Assembly: GCA_049325095.1 (NCBI GenBank)
Contig: JBMOPO010000032.1
Location: forward strand, 62,001 to 126,000
Length of the DNA: 64,000 nucleotides
DNA from: JAGPUQ01 sp049325095
GTDB taxonomy: Bacteria; Pseudomonadota; Gammaproteobacteria; Pseudomonadales; Porticoccaceae
Direction: 5' to 3'
The translations under genes and the position numbers were made by a program. The notes beneath the pieces are model-generated. The model saw only the letters and a program-made list of their open reading frames with translations. It did no database searches and was not told the DNA's origin. Shown here in pieces: positions 8,020 through 15,291 of the stretch; position 1 is the first letter of the stretch; each line of letters starts with the position of its first letter.

Positions 8020-9633
8020 GTGGATTGGCAGCGCAACCTGCTGGGAGCGGCGATCGTCGCCGTATTCGCCGTGTTGTTCGTGCGCTGGAACGAATTTCAG
8101 GAAGTGCGCCGGCCGTCGCCGGCAACCACCGCGGCGGAAATCCTTGTCCCCGACGTTCCCGGCAAGGTAGCGGATAGCGGTATCGATCAACCCGGGGCGA
8201 CGGCCGGCGACGACCGGTTGATCAGCGTGGAAACCGACGTGTTGCGCCTGGTGATCGATGCCCGGGGGGGCGACATCGTGCGCGCGGAACTGCTCGGGTA
8301 CCCGGTGTCTCAGGCTCCGGGCGCGGCGCCGTTTTTGATGCTCAACCGTACTCGGGACCAGGTCTATGTGGCCCAGAGCGGCCTGATCGGCCCGGGGGCT
8401 ACGGACCGGGCCGGCATGCGGCCGCTCTTCCGCGCCGAACACCAGGCCTACCGGCTGGGCGAGGGCGAAGAATTGCGCGTGCCCTTGCAACTGCAGCAGG
8501 GGGATCTCTCGATCACCAAGGAGTTCGTCCTGCGCCGCGGCGATTATCTGGTGGAGGTTCGCTATCGGTTGCGGAACCAGGGGGCGGAGCCCTGGGTGGG
8601 ACGGCTGTTCGGGCAGATCCAGCGCGATCGCCACGATCCGGTGGCGGCACCGGGTTTCGGCATGCAGCCCTACCTGGGGGCAGCGCTGTCCACCCCGGAA
8701 GAGAATTACAAGAAGCTGTCGTTCGACGATCTGGACAAGAAAGCCTTCGAGACGGAGCGACGCGGCGGCTGGGTGGCCATGGTGCAGCACTACTTCGTCA
8801 GCGCGTGGATACCGCCAGCGGATCAGGTCAATCGCTTCCAACTGCGTCGCCTGGGTGACCGGGAGCTGTATGCGCTGGGTTTCATCGGGGCCGAGCAGCA
8901 GGTGGGTCCCGGCGAGACCGGCAGCTTCGGCGCCGGGTTCTACGTGGGGCCCAAGGACCAGGATCATCTCGAGGAAATCGCCCCCTTCCTCGATCTGACC
9001 ATCGACTATGGCTGGCTGTGGTGGTTGGCCAAACCGCTGTTTGCCGGCCTGCAGTTGTTGCATGCCCTGTTGGGCAACTGGGGCTGGGCCGTCGTCGCCC
9101 TGACGGTGCTGATCAAGCTGGTGTTCTTTCCGCTGTCCGCCGCCAGCTATCGCTCCATGGCGCGGATGCGCAAGCTGCAGCCGGAGATGATGAGCCTTCG
9201 CGAGCGGTATGGCGAGGATCGCCAGAAGCTGTCCCAGGAGGTGATGGCGCTGTACAAGCGGGAGAAAGTCAATCCGATGGGCGGCTGCCTGCCCATGCTG
9301 ATCCAGATGCCTGTGTTCATCGCGCTGTACTGGGTGCTGAGCGAAAGCGTGGAATTGCGCCAGGCGCCCTGGATCCTGTGGATCTCCGACCTGTCCGTGC
9401 GCGATCCCCTCTATGTGCTGCCGGTCCTCAACGGCATCAGCATGTATGTGCTGCAAACCCTGCAGCCGGCGCCGCCCGATCCCACCCAGGCCAAGGTGAT
9501 GAAGATCATGCCGGTGGCGTTTTCATTCTTCTTCGTCCTGTTTCCGGCCGGACTGGTGCTGTATTGGACGGTGAACAGCGTGCTCTCGATCGCCCAGCAG
9601 TGGGTGATCACGCGGCGCATCGAGGCGGGTTGA
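8020..9633 (+). CDS. yidC: Membrane protein insertase YidC
   Basis: YidC inserts and folds inner-membrane proteins, alone or with SecYEG. The 537-residue protein has an N-terminal membrane anchor (about residues 5-24, NLLGAAIVAVFAVLFVRW), a large periplasmic domain to about residue 330, and five C-terminal helices. The cytoplasmic loop AASYRSMARMRKLQPEMMSL and the sequence NPMGGCLPMLIQMPVFIALY mark the conserved insertase core. The GTG at 8020 has GGAG upstream and gives the typical short N-terminus. The mnmE gene follows after 20 bp. Confidence 0.97.
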   Translation: MDWQRNLLGAAIVAVFAVLFVRWNEFQEVRRPSPATTAAEILVPDVPGKVADSGIDQPGATAGDDRLISVETDVLRLVIDARGGDIVRAELLGYPVSQAPGAAPFLMLNRTRDQVYVAQSGLIGPGATDRAGMRPLFRAEHQAYRLGEGEELRVPLQLQQGDLSITKEFVLRRGDYLVEVRYRLRNQGAEPWVGRLFGQIQRDRHDPVAAPGFGMQPYLGAALSTPEENYKKLSFDDLDKKAFETERRGGWVAMVQHYFVSAWIPPADQVNRFQLRRLGDRELYALGFIGAEQQVGPGETGSFGAGFYVGPKDQDHLEEIAPFLDLTIDYGWLWWLAKPLFAGLQLLHALLGNWGWAVVALTVLIKLVFFPLSAASYRSMARMRKLQPEMMSLRERYGEDRQKLSQEVMALYKREKVNPMGGCLPMLIQMPVFIALYWVLSESVELRQAPWILWISDLSVRDPLYVLPVLNGISMYVLQTLQPAPPDPTQAKVMKIMPVAFSFFFVLFPAGLVLYWTVNSVLSIAQQWVITRRIEAG

Positions 9634-9653
9634 TCGCCCGCGCAGGCGCCGCC

Positions 9654-11003
9654 GTGACGGACCCCATCGTCGCCGTCGCCACCCCCCGGGGGCGGGGAGG
9701 GGTCGGCATCGTGCGGGTATCGGGTCGCGGCCTGGCGGGGTGGCTGGCGGCGCTGACCGACCGCGAGGTCCAGCCGCGCCGGGCGGTGCACTGCCGGTTC
9801 CGGGATACCGACGGCACCGTCATCGACGAGGGGATCCTGCTCTTTTTCCCCGGCCCGGCCTCATTCACCGGCGAAGACGTCATCGAGTTGCAGGCGCACG
9901 GCAGCCCGGTGGTACTCGACCTGTTGGTGCGGCGGCTGCAGCAGCTGGGGGCCAGGCCGGCGCGTCCCGGTGAATTCAGCGAACGCGCTTTCCTGAACGG
10001 CAAGCTGGATCTGGTACAGGCCGAGGCGGTCGCGGATCTGGTGGCGGCGGAATCCGAGGCGGCAGCCCGCGCGGCACAGGCCTCGTTGCAGGGGGAGTTT
10101 TCGCGCCGCATCTTCGCCATCCGGGACGTGCTGGTCGAGCAGCGCGTGCTGCTGGAGGCCGGGCTGGATTTTTCCGATCAGGACCTCGAGCTCGTCTCCC
10201 CCGCGACCCTGGCGGAAAACCTCGCCGCGCTGCGCGCATCGCTCGCCGAGCTGCTCGCCGCGGCCAGCCGGGGCAGCCTGCTGCGCGAGGGATTTCGCGT
10301 CGCGATCGCGGGCCGCCCCAATGTCGGCAAGTCGAGCCTGATGAATGCCCTGTCGGGACGGGACACGGCGATCGTCACCGATATTCCCGGCACCACGCGC
10401 GACCTGATCCGCGAAACGGTCGATATCCGCGGGATTCCGTTTCACCTGGTCGACACCGCCGGCCTTTGGGAAAGCCCGGAACCGGTGGAACGCGAAGGCA
10501 TCCGCAGAGCCCGCGCAGAACTGGCGCGGGCCGACTGGGTACTGCTGGTGGCCGATTCCGGGGTGGAGGACGATGCCCGGATCGCCGCCTTCATCGAGCA
10601 GGAATTGGGCGCCCATGCGGGCGGCGGACGGCTTTCGATCGTCCTCAACAAGATCGACCTGTCCGGGATGGCGCCCGGGCGCCGGGACAGGAGTCCGCCG
10701 CTGGTCGCACTTTCGGCGGTCACGGGCCAAGGATTGGATGCGTTGCGCGATCATCTGGCCGAGGTGGCGCGCGGCGACACAGTGACCGAAGGCCACTTCA
10801 TGGCGCGCCGGCGACATCTGACCGCATTGGAAGCGGCGCTGGCCAGTGTGCGGGCCGCGGAGCAATTGGCACCCGAAGCCTTGCCGGAGTTGCTGGCCGA
10901 GGAATTGCGGCAGGCGCAGCGGGAGCTGGGCAGCATCACGGGGGAGTTCAGCAGCGACGATCTGCTCGGTGAGATCTTCGCCGGCTTCTGCATCGGGAAG
11001 TGA
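9654..11003 (+). CDS. mnmE: tRNA modification GTPase MnmE
   Basis: MnmE (TrmE) is the GTPase partner of MnmG in modifying wobble uridine of tRNA. The N-terminal tetrahydrofolate-binding domain opens with TDPIVAVATPRGRGGVGIVR; the inserted G domain shows the P-loop GRPNVGKSS near residue 220, DTAG in the G3 motif and NKID as G4; the C-terminus ends in the conserved FCIGK with its catalytic cysteine. A GTG at 9654 gives the family N-terminus; its ribosome site is weak. At 449 residues it is normal length. Confidence 0.97.
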   Translation: MTDPIVAVATPRGRGGVGIVRVSGRGLAGWLAALTDREVQPRRAVHCRFRDTDGTVIDEGILLFFPGPASFTGEDVIELQAHGSPVVLDLLVRRLQQLGARPARPGEFSERAFLNGKLDLVQAEAVADLVAAESEAAARAAQASLQGEFSRRIFAIRDVLVEQRVLLEAGLDFSDQDLELVSPATLAENLAALRASLAELLAAASRGSLLREGFRVAIAGRPNVGKSSLMNALSGRDTAIVTDIPGTTRDLIRETVDIRGIPFHLVDTAGLWESPEPVEREGIRRARAELARADWVLLVADSGVEDDARIAAFIEQELGAHAGGGRLSIVLNKIDLSGMAPGRRDRSPPLVALSAVTGQGLDALRDHLAEVARGDTVTEGHFMARRRHLTALEAALASVRAAEQLAPEALPELLAEELRQAQRELGSITGEFSSDDLLGEIFAGFCIGK

Positions 11004-11348
11004 TGCTGCGCCCATCCAGCAGTAGCGCCGTCACCAAGGGAGATCGCGAGCTGCCGATTCTCCGTCGAGTAGTGGTAGCCGCGATGCACCAGCCCAAAGT
11101 GCAGGGAGCGCACCGGTTGGAACCCGACTGCCCCGGGGGAGAAATGCACCAGCGGGACATGGTGCCGCACCTTCGATTTCGTGTCGATCTGCCGCGAGTG
11201 GAGCAGGGCTGCCCTGGGGCCCCGCCCAGGAACGGAATTGCTGTTTTGGTCACTTATGCCGTGGGGCAGAGCGATGCCAGGCTTCGATATGGGCGCCGCC
11301 GGCTTGCCTACAGGCCCTGCACGGGTTGTCCCTTCGCTGCCCACAGAC

Positions 11349-11357
11349 TTATCCACA
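11349..11357 (+). promoter_or_regulatory. DnaA box 1
   Basis: TTATCCACA, an exact match to the high-affinity DnaA box consensus TTATNCACA. It stands at the left edge of the AT-rich stretch. Confidence 0.8.
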
Positions 11358-11480
11358 GAAAACCCCCAAAATAACCCCGGGGCATGCTTTGGCGCTCTAT
11401 CTTGATCAAAAGTGTTTTGTTAAGCCATTGAAAATAATAGTGATAATTTCGCCTGCTGAAGGATATCCCCAGGGTCGCGC

Positions 11481-11489
11481 TGTGGATAA
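11481..11489 (-). promoter_or_regulatory. DnaA box 2
   Basis: TGTGGATAA, the exact reverse complement of TTATCCACA. It overlaps the presumed -35 of the dnaA promoter (11483-11488), which would let DnaA repress its own gene. Confidence 0.8.
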
Positions 11490-11511
11490 GCGACCGGGGA
11501 AGGGCTACACT
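11483..11511 (+). promoter_or_regulatory. Candidate dnaA promoter
   Basis: TGGATA (11483-11488), a 17 bp spacer and TACACT (11506-11511) each match four of six consensus bases. The -35 is inside DnaA box 2. Transcription would start near 11518, about 45 nt before dnaA. Confidence 0.4.
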
Positions 11512-11562
11512 CCCCGCGTCGAGACGTCTGCAATAAACCCCACACGGCTGGCAATGGAGCGG

Positions 11563-12981
11563 ATGACCTTGGGTGAGGCGATATGGCAGCGCTGTGTAGG
11601 TTATCTGAGGGACGAGCTTCCGCCCCAGCAGTTCGAAACCTGGATTCGCCCGCTGCGCGTCGATGTGGCGTCGGCGGACGTGGTGCGGTTGTTGGCGCCC
11701 AATCGCTTCGTCCAGGACTGGGTGGCCGACAAATTTCTGGACCGCATCCGCGAGCTGTACCAGCAATTGGATGGCAGCCAGACGGTCAGGCTGGAGGTAT
11801 CCGCGCAGCGCGCCGCCCCCCCCGCGGAGGCGCCGCTGGAGCCTGGGGCCGGAATGGTGCCATGGGATCCCGCGCCGGGCGCATTGCCGGCGGCCACCGT
11901 CGCCCGGGTCAGGGCGGAGCAGCCCGGCGTGCGCGTCGTCGCTGCGGACAGAGATCACCTCGAAAACAACCTCAGCGAAAACTTTCTGTTTGAATCCTTC
12001 GTGGAGGGCAAGTCCAATCAGCTGGCGCTGGCGGCCGCCCGGCAGGTGTCGCAGAACCCCGGCGGGGCCTACAACCCGCTGTTCATCTACGGCGGAGTCG
12101 GCCTCGGCAAGACGCATTTGATGCATGCGGTCGGCAACGAGCTGATCGCTTCCCGGCCGGGCGCCCGGGTGGTGTATCTGCACTCCGAGCGCTTTGTGGC
12201 CGACATGGTCAAGGCGCTGCAACTCAACGCCATCAACGAATTCAAGAAGTACTACCGCTCGGTGGATGCGCTCCTGATCGACGATATCCAGTTCTTCGCC
12301 AAGAAGGACCGCTCCCAGGAAGAGTTCTTCCACACCTTCAACGCCCTGTTGGAGGGGGGGCGGCAAATGATCCTCACCAGCGATCGCTATCCCAAGGAGA
12401 TCGATGGGGTTGAGGAGCGGCTCAAGTCCCGCTTCGGTTGGGGCCTCACCGTGGCCGTGGAGCCCCCGGAACTGGAAACCCGGGTGGCGATCCTGATGCG
12501 CAAGGCGGAGCAGGCCGGGGTGGCCCTGCCCAGTGCGCCGGCATTCTTCATGGCGCAGCGCATCCAGGCCAATGTGCGCGAGCTGGAAGGGGCGCTGAAA
12601 AGGGTGATCGCGAGCGCGCACTTCACCGGGCGGTCGATCACGGTCGATTTCGTCCGCGAGACGCTGCGTGACCTCCTGGCGCTGCAGGACAAGCTGGTTA
12701 CCGCGGAGAACATCCAGCGCACGGTGGCCGAATATTACAAGATCAAGCTTTCGGACCTGCTTTCCAAGCGCCGCAGCCGATCGGTGGCCAGGCCGCGCCA
12801 GATCGCGATGTACCTGACCAAGCAGTTGACGACCAAGAGTCTTCCCGAAATCGGTGAAGCCTTCGGGGGCAGGGATCACACCACGGTGCTGCACGCCTGC
12901 CGCACCATCAAGGCCCTCCAGAACAGCTCCCAGGATATTGCCGAAGATCTTAGAATCCTCACCCGAGCCCTGAAAACCTGA
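11563..12981 (+). CDS. dnaA: Chromosomal replication initiator DnaA
   Basis: DnaA binds DnaA boxes, melts the origin and loads the DnaB helicase. The N-terminal domain reads WQRCVGYLRDELPPQQFETW; after a Pro/Ala-rich linker the AAA+ domain has the Walker A GGVGLGKTHL near residue 177 and Walker B LLIDDIQFF; the C-terminus has the box-recognition signature GGRDHTTVLHACRTI. The ATG at 11563 has GGAG three bases upstream; an in-frame ATG at 11554 would add three residues without a ribosome site. Length is 472 residues against 467 in E. coli. Confidence 0.98.
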   Translation: MTLGEAIWQRCVGYLRDELPPQQFETWIRPLRVDVASADVVRLLAPNRFVQDWVADKFLDRIRELYQQLDGSQTVRLEVSAQRAAPPAEAPLEPGAGMVPWDPAPGALPAATVARVRAEQPGVRVVAADRDHLENNLSENFLFESFVEGKSNQLALAAARQVSQNPGGAYNPLFIYGGVGLGKTHLMHAVGNELIASRPGARVVYLHSERFVADMVKALQLNAINEFKKYYRSVDALLIDDIQFFAKKDRSQEEFFHTFNALLEGGRQMILTSDRYPKEIDGVEERLKSRFGWGLTVAVEPPELETRVAILMRKAEQAGVALPSAPAFFMAQRIQANVRELEGALKRVIASAHFTGRSITVDFVRETLRDLLALQDKLVTAENIQRTVAEYYKIKLSDLLSKRRSRSVARPRQIAMYLTKQLTTKSLPEIGEAFGGRDHTTVLHACRTIKALQNSSQDIAEDLRILTRALKT

Positions 12982-13026
12982 GCGGTTGGAAGGTCTCGAC
13001 CACTCCCGAACCCAACGAGGGGATCG

Positions 13027-14130
13027 ATGAAATTCACCATTGCTCGAGAACTCCTGCTCAAACCATTGCAGCTTGCTGCGGGGGTGGTCGAGCGGCGGCA
13101 GACGCTACCGGTGCTGGCCAATGTGCTGCTGAATCTGAACGATGGGGTATTGCGCATCACCGGCACCGATTTGGAGGTGGAGATCTGCGGCACGGTGGCG
13201 CTTTCCGATGCCATGGCTGGCGGAGCCATCACCATCCCCGCCAGGAAACTGCTCGATATCTGCCGTTCGCTGCCCGAAGGCGCAGAAATTTCCCTGGTGG
13301 TGGAGGCCGATCAGCGGGTGAAAATTCAAAGTGGGCGGAGTCGGTTTACGCTCGCTGCCCTGCCTGCGGAGGAGTTTCCGGAAGTCGAGCAGGAGGCGGC
13401 GAGCATCGCCTTCCGGATTGCGCAGAACGATCTGCGCAAGGCCTTGGAAGCCACCGCCTTCGCCATGGCCCAGCAGGATGTGCGCTATTACCTCAACGGC
13501 ATGCTCTGGGAGATCCGCCCCGGGCTGCTGCGCACCGTGGCGACGGATGGTCATCGCCTGGCGCGGACCGATACCCCGATTGCGGTCAGCATCGAAGATC
13601 GGGTGCAGGCCATCCTGCCGCGCAAGGCGGTCAACGAGCTGAGTCGACTGCTCTCGGACGGGGGCGAGGCGGAGGTGATGATGGGTACCAACCACCTCAG
13701 GGTCGAGGGAGACGGCTACAGGTTCACCGCCAAGCTGGTCGATGGCGCCTATCCCGACTACGAGCGGGTGATTCCCGCGGGCGGGAGCCGGATCCTCGAA
13801 GGCGACCGGGAGGCATTGCGCCAGGCTTTCTCCCGTACCGCGATCCTCTCCAATGAAAAATATCGCGGGGTCCGCCTGGAGTTGGCCGGCGGCAGACTCC
13901 GGGTCGCAGCGAACAACCCGGAACAGGAAAGCGCAGAAGAGGAAGTCTCGGTCGTCTACGATGCCGACCACCTGGAAATTGGCTTCAACGTCGGCTATCT
14001 GCTGGATGTCCTCAATGCACTGCCGGGCACTCGCGTGCGCTTCACGCTGTCGGATGCCAACAGCAGTGTGTTGCTGGCCGATCCCGAGCAGATCAACGCG
14101 CTTTACGTGATCATGCCGATGCGGCTCTGA
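13027..14130 (+). CDS. dnaN: DNA polymerase III sliding clamp (beta subunit)
   Basis: DnaN is the ring that holds DNA polymerase III on the template. At 367 residues it matches the family (E. coli 366), starts MKFTIARELLLKPLQLAAGV and ends in the conserved VIMPMRL that binds client peptides. GAGG lies just before the ATG. It follows dnaA by 45 bp and precedes recF by 12 bp, giving the classical dnaA-dnaN-recF-gyrB order. Confidence 0.98.
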   Translation: MKFTIARELLLKPLQLAAGVVERRQTLPVLANVLLNLNDGVLRITGTDLEVEICGTVALSDAMAGGAITIPARKLLDICRSLPEGAEISLVVEADQRVKIQSGRSRFTLAALPAEEFPEVEQEAASIAFRIAQNDLRKALEATAFAMAQQDVRYYLNGMLWEIRPGLLRTVATDGHRLARTDTPIAVSIEDRVQAILPRKAVNELSRLLSDGGEAEVMMGTNHLRVEGDGYRFTAKLVDGAYPDYERVIPAGGSRILEGDREALRQAFSRTAILSNEKYRGVRLELAGGRLRVAANNPEQESAEEEVSVVYDADHLEIGFNVGYLLDVLNALPGTRVRFTLSDANSSVLLADPEQINALYVIMPMRL

Positions 14131-14142
14131 TCCCGGCCGGCG

Positions 14143-15291
14143 ATGCGCCTGCGCAGGCTCAGTGTTGCGGGAGTTCGCAATCTCGCGTCGCAAACCTTGC
14201 ACCCAGGCCCGCGGGCAAATCTCGTCGTGGGGCCGAACGGTTCGGGGAAGACCAGCCTGCTGGAGGCGATTTACCTGCTGGCGCGAGGGAGATCATTCCG
14301 CGCCCGCTCCATCGAGGCCCTGGTTACCTTCGGTGCGGTGCGCTGTACGGTATACGGGGAGTTGGAGGGCGCCGCGGGGGAACCGGACGCACGAGGGCCC
14401 CGCCATATCGGTGTTTCACGTGAAACAGCCGGCGGATTTTGCTACCGGGTGGATGGCGAGGCGGTCTCCGCCGCCTCCGTGCTCGCCGATGCGCTCCCCC
14501 TGGTGCTGATCAACAGCAACAGTTTCAGCCTCCTCGATGGTTCACCAAAAGACCGGCGCCGGTTTCTCGATTGGGGGGTTTTCCATACCTCCCCGGGAGC
14601 GCGCCCCCTATGGCGCCAGCAGCACAGGGCGCTCCAGCAACGCAATGCTCTGCTGCGCGATCTTCGCCTGGATCGGCGGCAGTTGGCGCTTTGGGACGCC
14701 CACTTTGCCACTGCCGCCGAGGATATGGCGACCCTGCGCAGTGATTATGTGGCGCAGTTGAGCCCGATCGCGGCGCGCCTGCTGTCTGCACTTGCCCCGG
14801 GTCTCGGGGAGCTGAAGCTGGGTTTTCATCCCGGGTGGGATCGCAGTCGCCCCCTGGTGGAAATATTAAAGGGGTCCCGGGATCGGGATATAATGCAAGG
14901 TGGAACCCAATTCGGTCCCCATCGCGCCGACCTGAAGATCAAGCTCAATGGCAGGCCGGCCGCGGAGGTTTTGTCGCGAGGGCAGGCCAAGATGCTGGCG
15001 GTTGCGCTGCTGTTGGCGCAGGGAGCGCACTTCCGCCAGTCCGTGGGACGCCCCTGCGTGAACCTGGTCGATGACCTCCCCGCCGAGCTGGATCAGGACC
15101 ATCGGCGGGGGGTGGCCCGGCTGATTGCAGAGAATGGGGGCCAGTGTTTCGTCACCGGGACGGACGCCGACCAGTTGCTGGATGCCTGGAAGGGCGCGGA
15201 GTTGTCCGTAGCGATGAAGATGTTTCACGTGGAACAGGGCCTGTTGACCGAGAAGTTTCCCGCAAGCGCCCATCACCGAGAGCGATCGTGA
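14143..15291 (+). CDS. recF: DNA replication and repair protein RecF
   Basis: RecF is an SMC-like ATPase that helps RecO and RecR load RecA at gaps. The Walker A GPNGSGKTS is at residues 30-38; the ABC-type signature lies in LSRGQAKMLAVALLLAQG and the Walker B region is NLVDDLPAELD. The 382-residue protein is about 20 longer than E. coli RecF because of a C-terminal tail that starts at KMFHVEQG, and that tail is encoded by a parS-like site. A perfect parS lies earlier in the gene. The stop overlaps the gyrB start (GTGA). Confidence 0.96.
   Translation: MRLRRLSVAGVRNLASQTLHPGPRANLVVGPNGSGKTSLLEAIYLLARGRSFRARSIEALVTFGAVRCTVYGELEGAAGEPDARGPRHIGVSRETAGGFCYRVDGEAVSAASVLADALPLVLINSNSFSLLDGSPKDRRRFLDWGVFHTSPGARPLWRQQHRALQQRNALLRDLRLDRRQLALWDAHFATAAEDMATLRSDYVAQLSPIAARLLSALAPGLGELKLGFHPGWDRSRPLVEILKGSRDRDIMQGGTQFGPHRADLKIKLNGRPAAEVLSRGQAKMLAVALLLAQGAHFRQSVGRPCVNLVDDLPAELDQDHRRGVARLIAENGGQCFVTGTDADQLLDAWKGAELSVAMKMFHVEQGLLTEKFPASAHHRERS
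14412..14427. promoter_or_regulatory. parS centromere site (perfect)
   Basis: TGTTTCACGTGAAACA, an exact 16 bp palindrome identical to the bacterial parS consensus bound by ParB. It is inside recF, where it encodes Val-Ser-Arg-Glu-Thr in the frame GTT TCA CGT GAA ACA. ParA and ParB are encoded about 10 kb away. Confidence 0.93.
15221..15236. promoter_or_regulatory. parS centromere site (one mismatch)
   Basis: TGTTTCACGTGGAACA differs from the consensus by one base (A to G at position 12) and matches known functional variants. It lies in the last 71 bp of recF, encoding Met-Phe-His-Val-Glu-Gln, about 50 bp before gyrB. Confidence 0.85.

Larger units (their letters stand above)
11341..11511. 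other. Candidate chromosomal origin (oriC)
   Basis: Two perfect DnaA boxes in opposite orientation (11349-11357 and 11481-11489) bracket an AT-rich stretch at about 11389-11455 with runs such as GAAAATAATAGTGATAATTT. A weaker box, ATATCCCCA, is at 11463-11471. The region lies directly upstream of dnaA, the usual origin site in many bacteria. Two strong boxes are few for a full origin, and this gap also holds the dnaA promoter, so autoregulation alone could explain them. Confidence 0.6.
11004..11562. other. Gap between mnmE and dnaA: unexplained left part and candidate oriC
   Basis: The left part (11004-11340) is moderately GC-rich and open in frames on both strands, but neither reading resembles a family I recognise and no ribosome site supports a gene. 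The right part (11341-11511) is described separately as the candidate origin and dnaA promoter. No tRNA or small RNA is evident. Confidence 0.5.
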
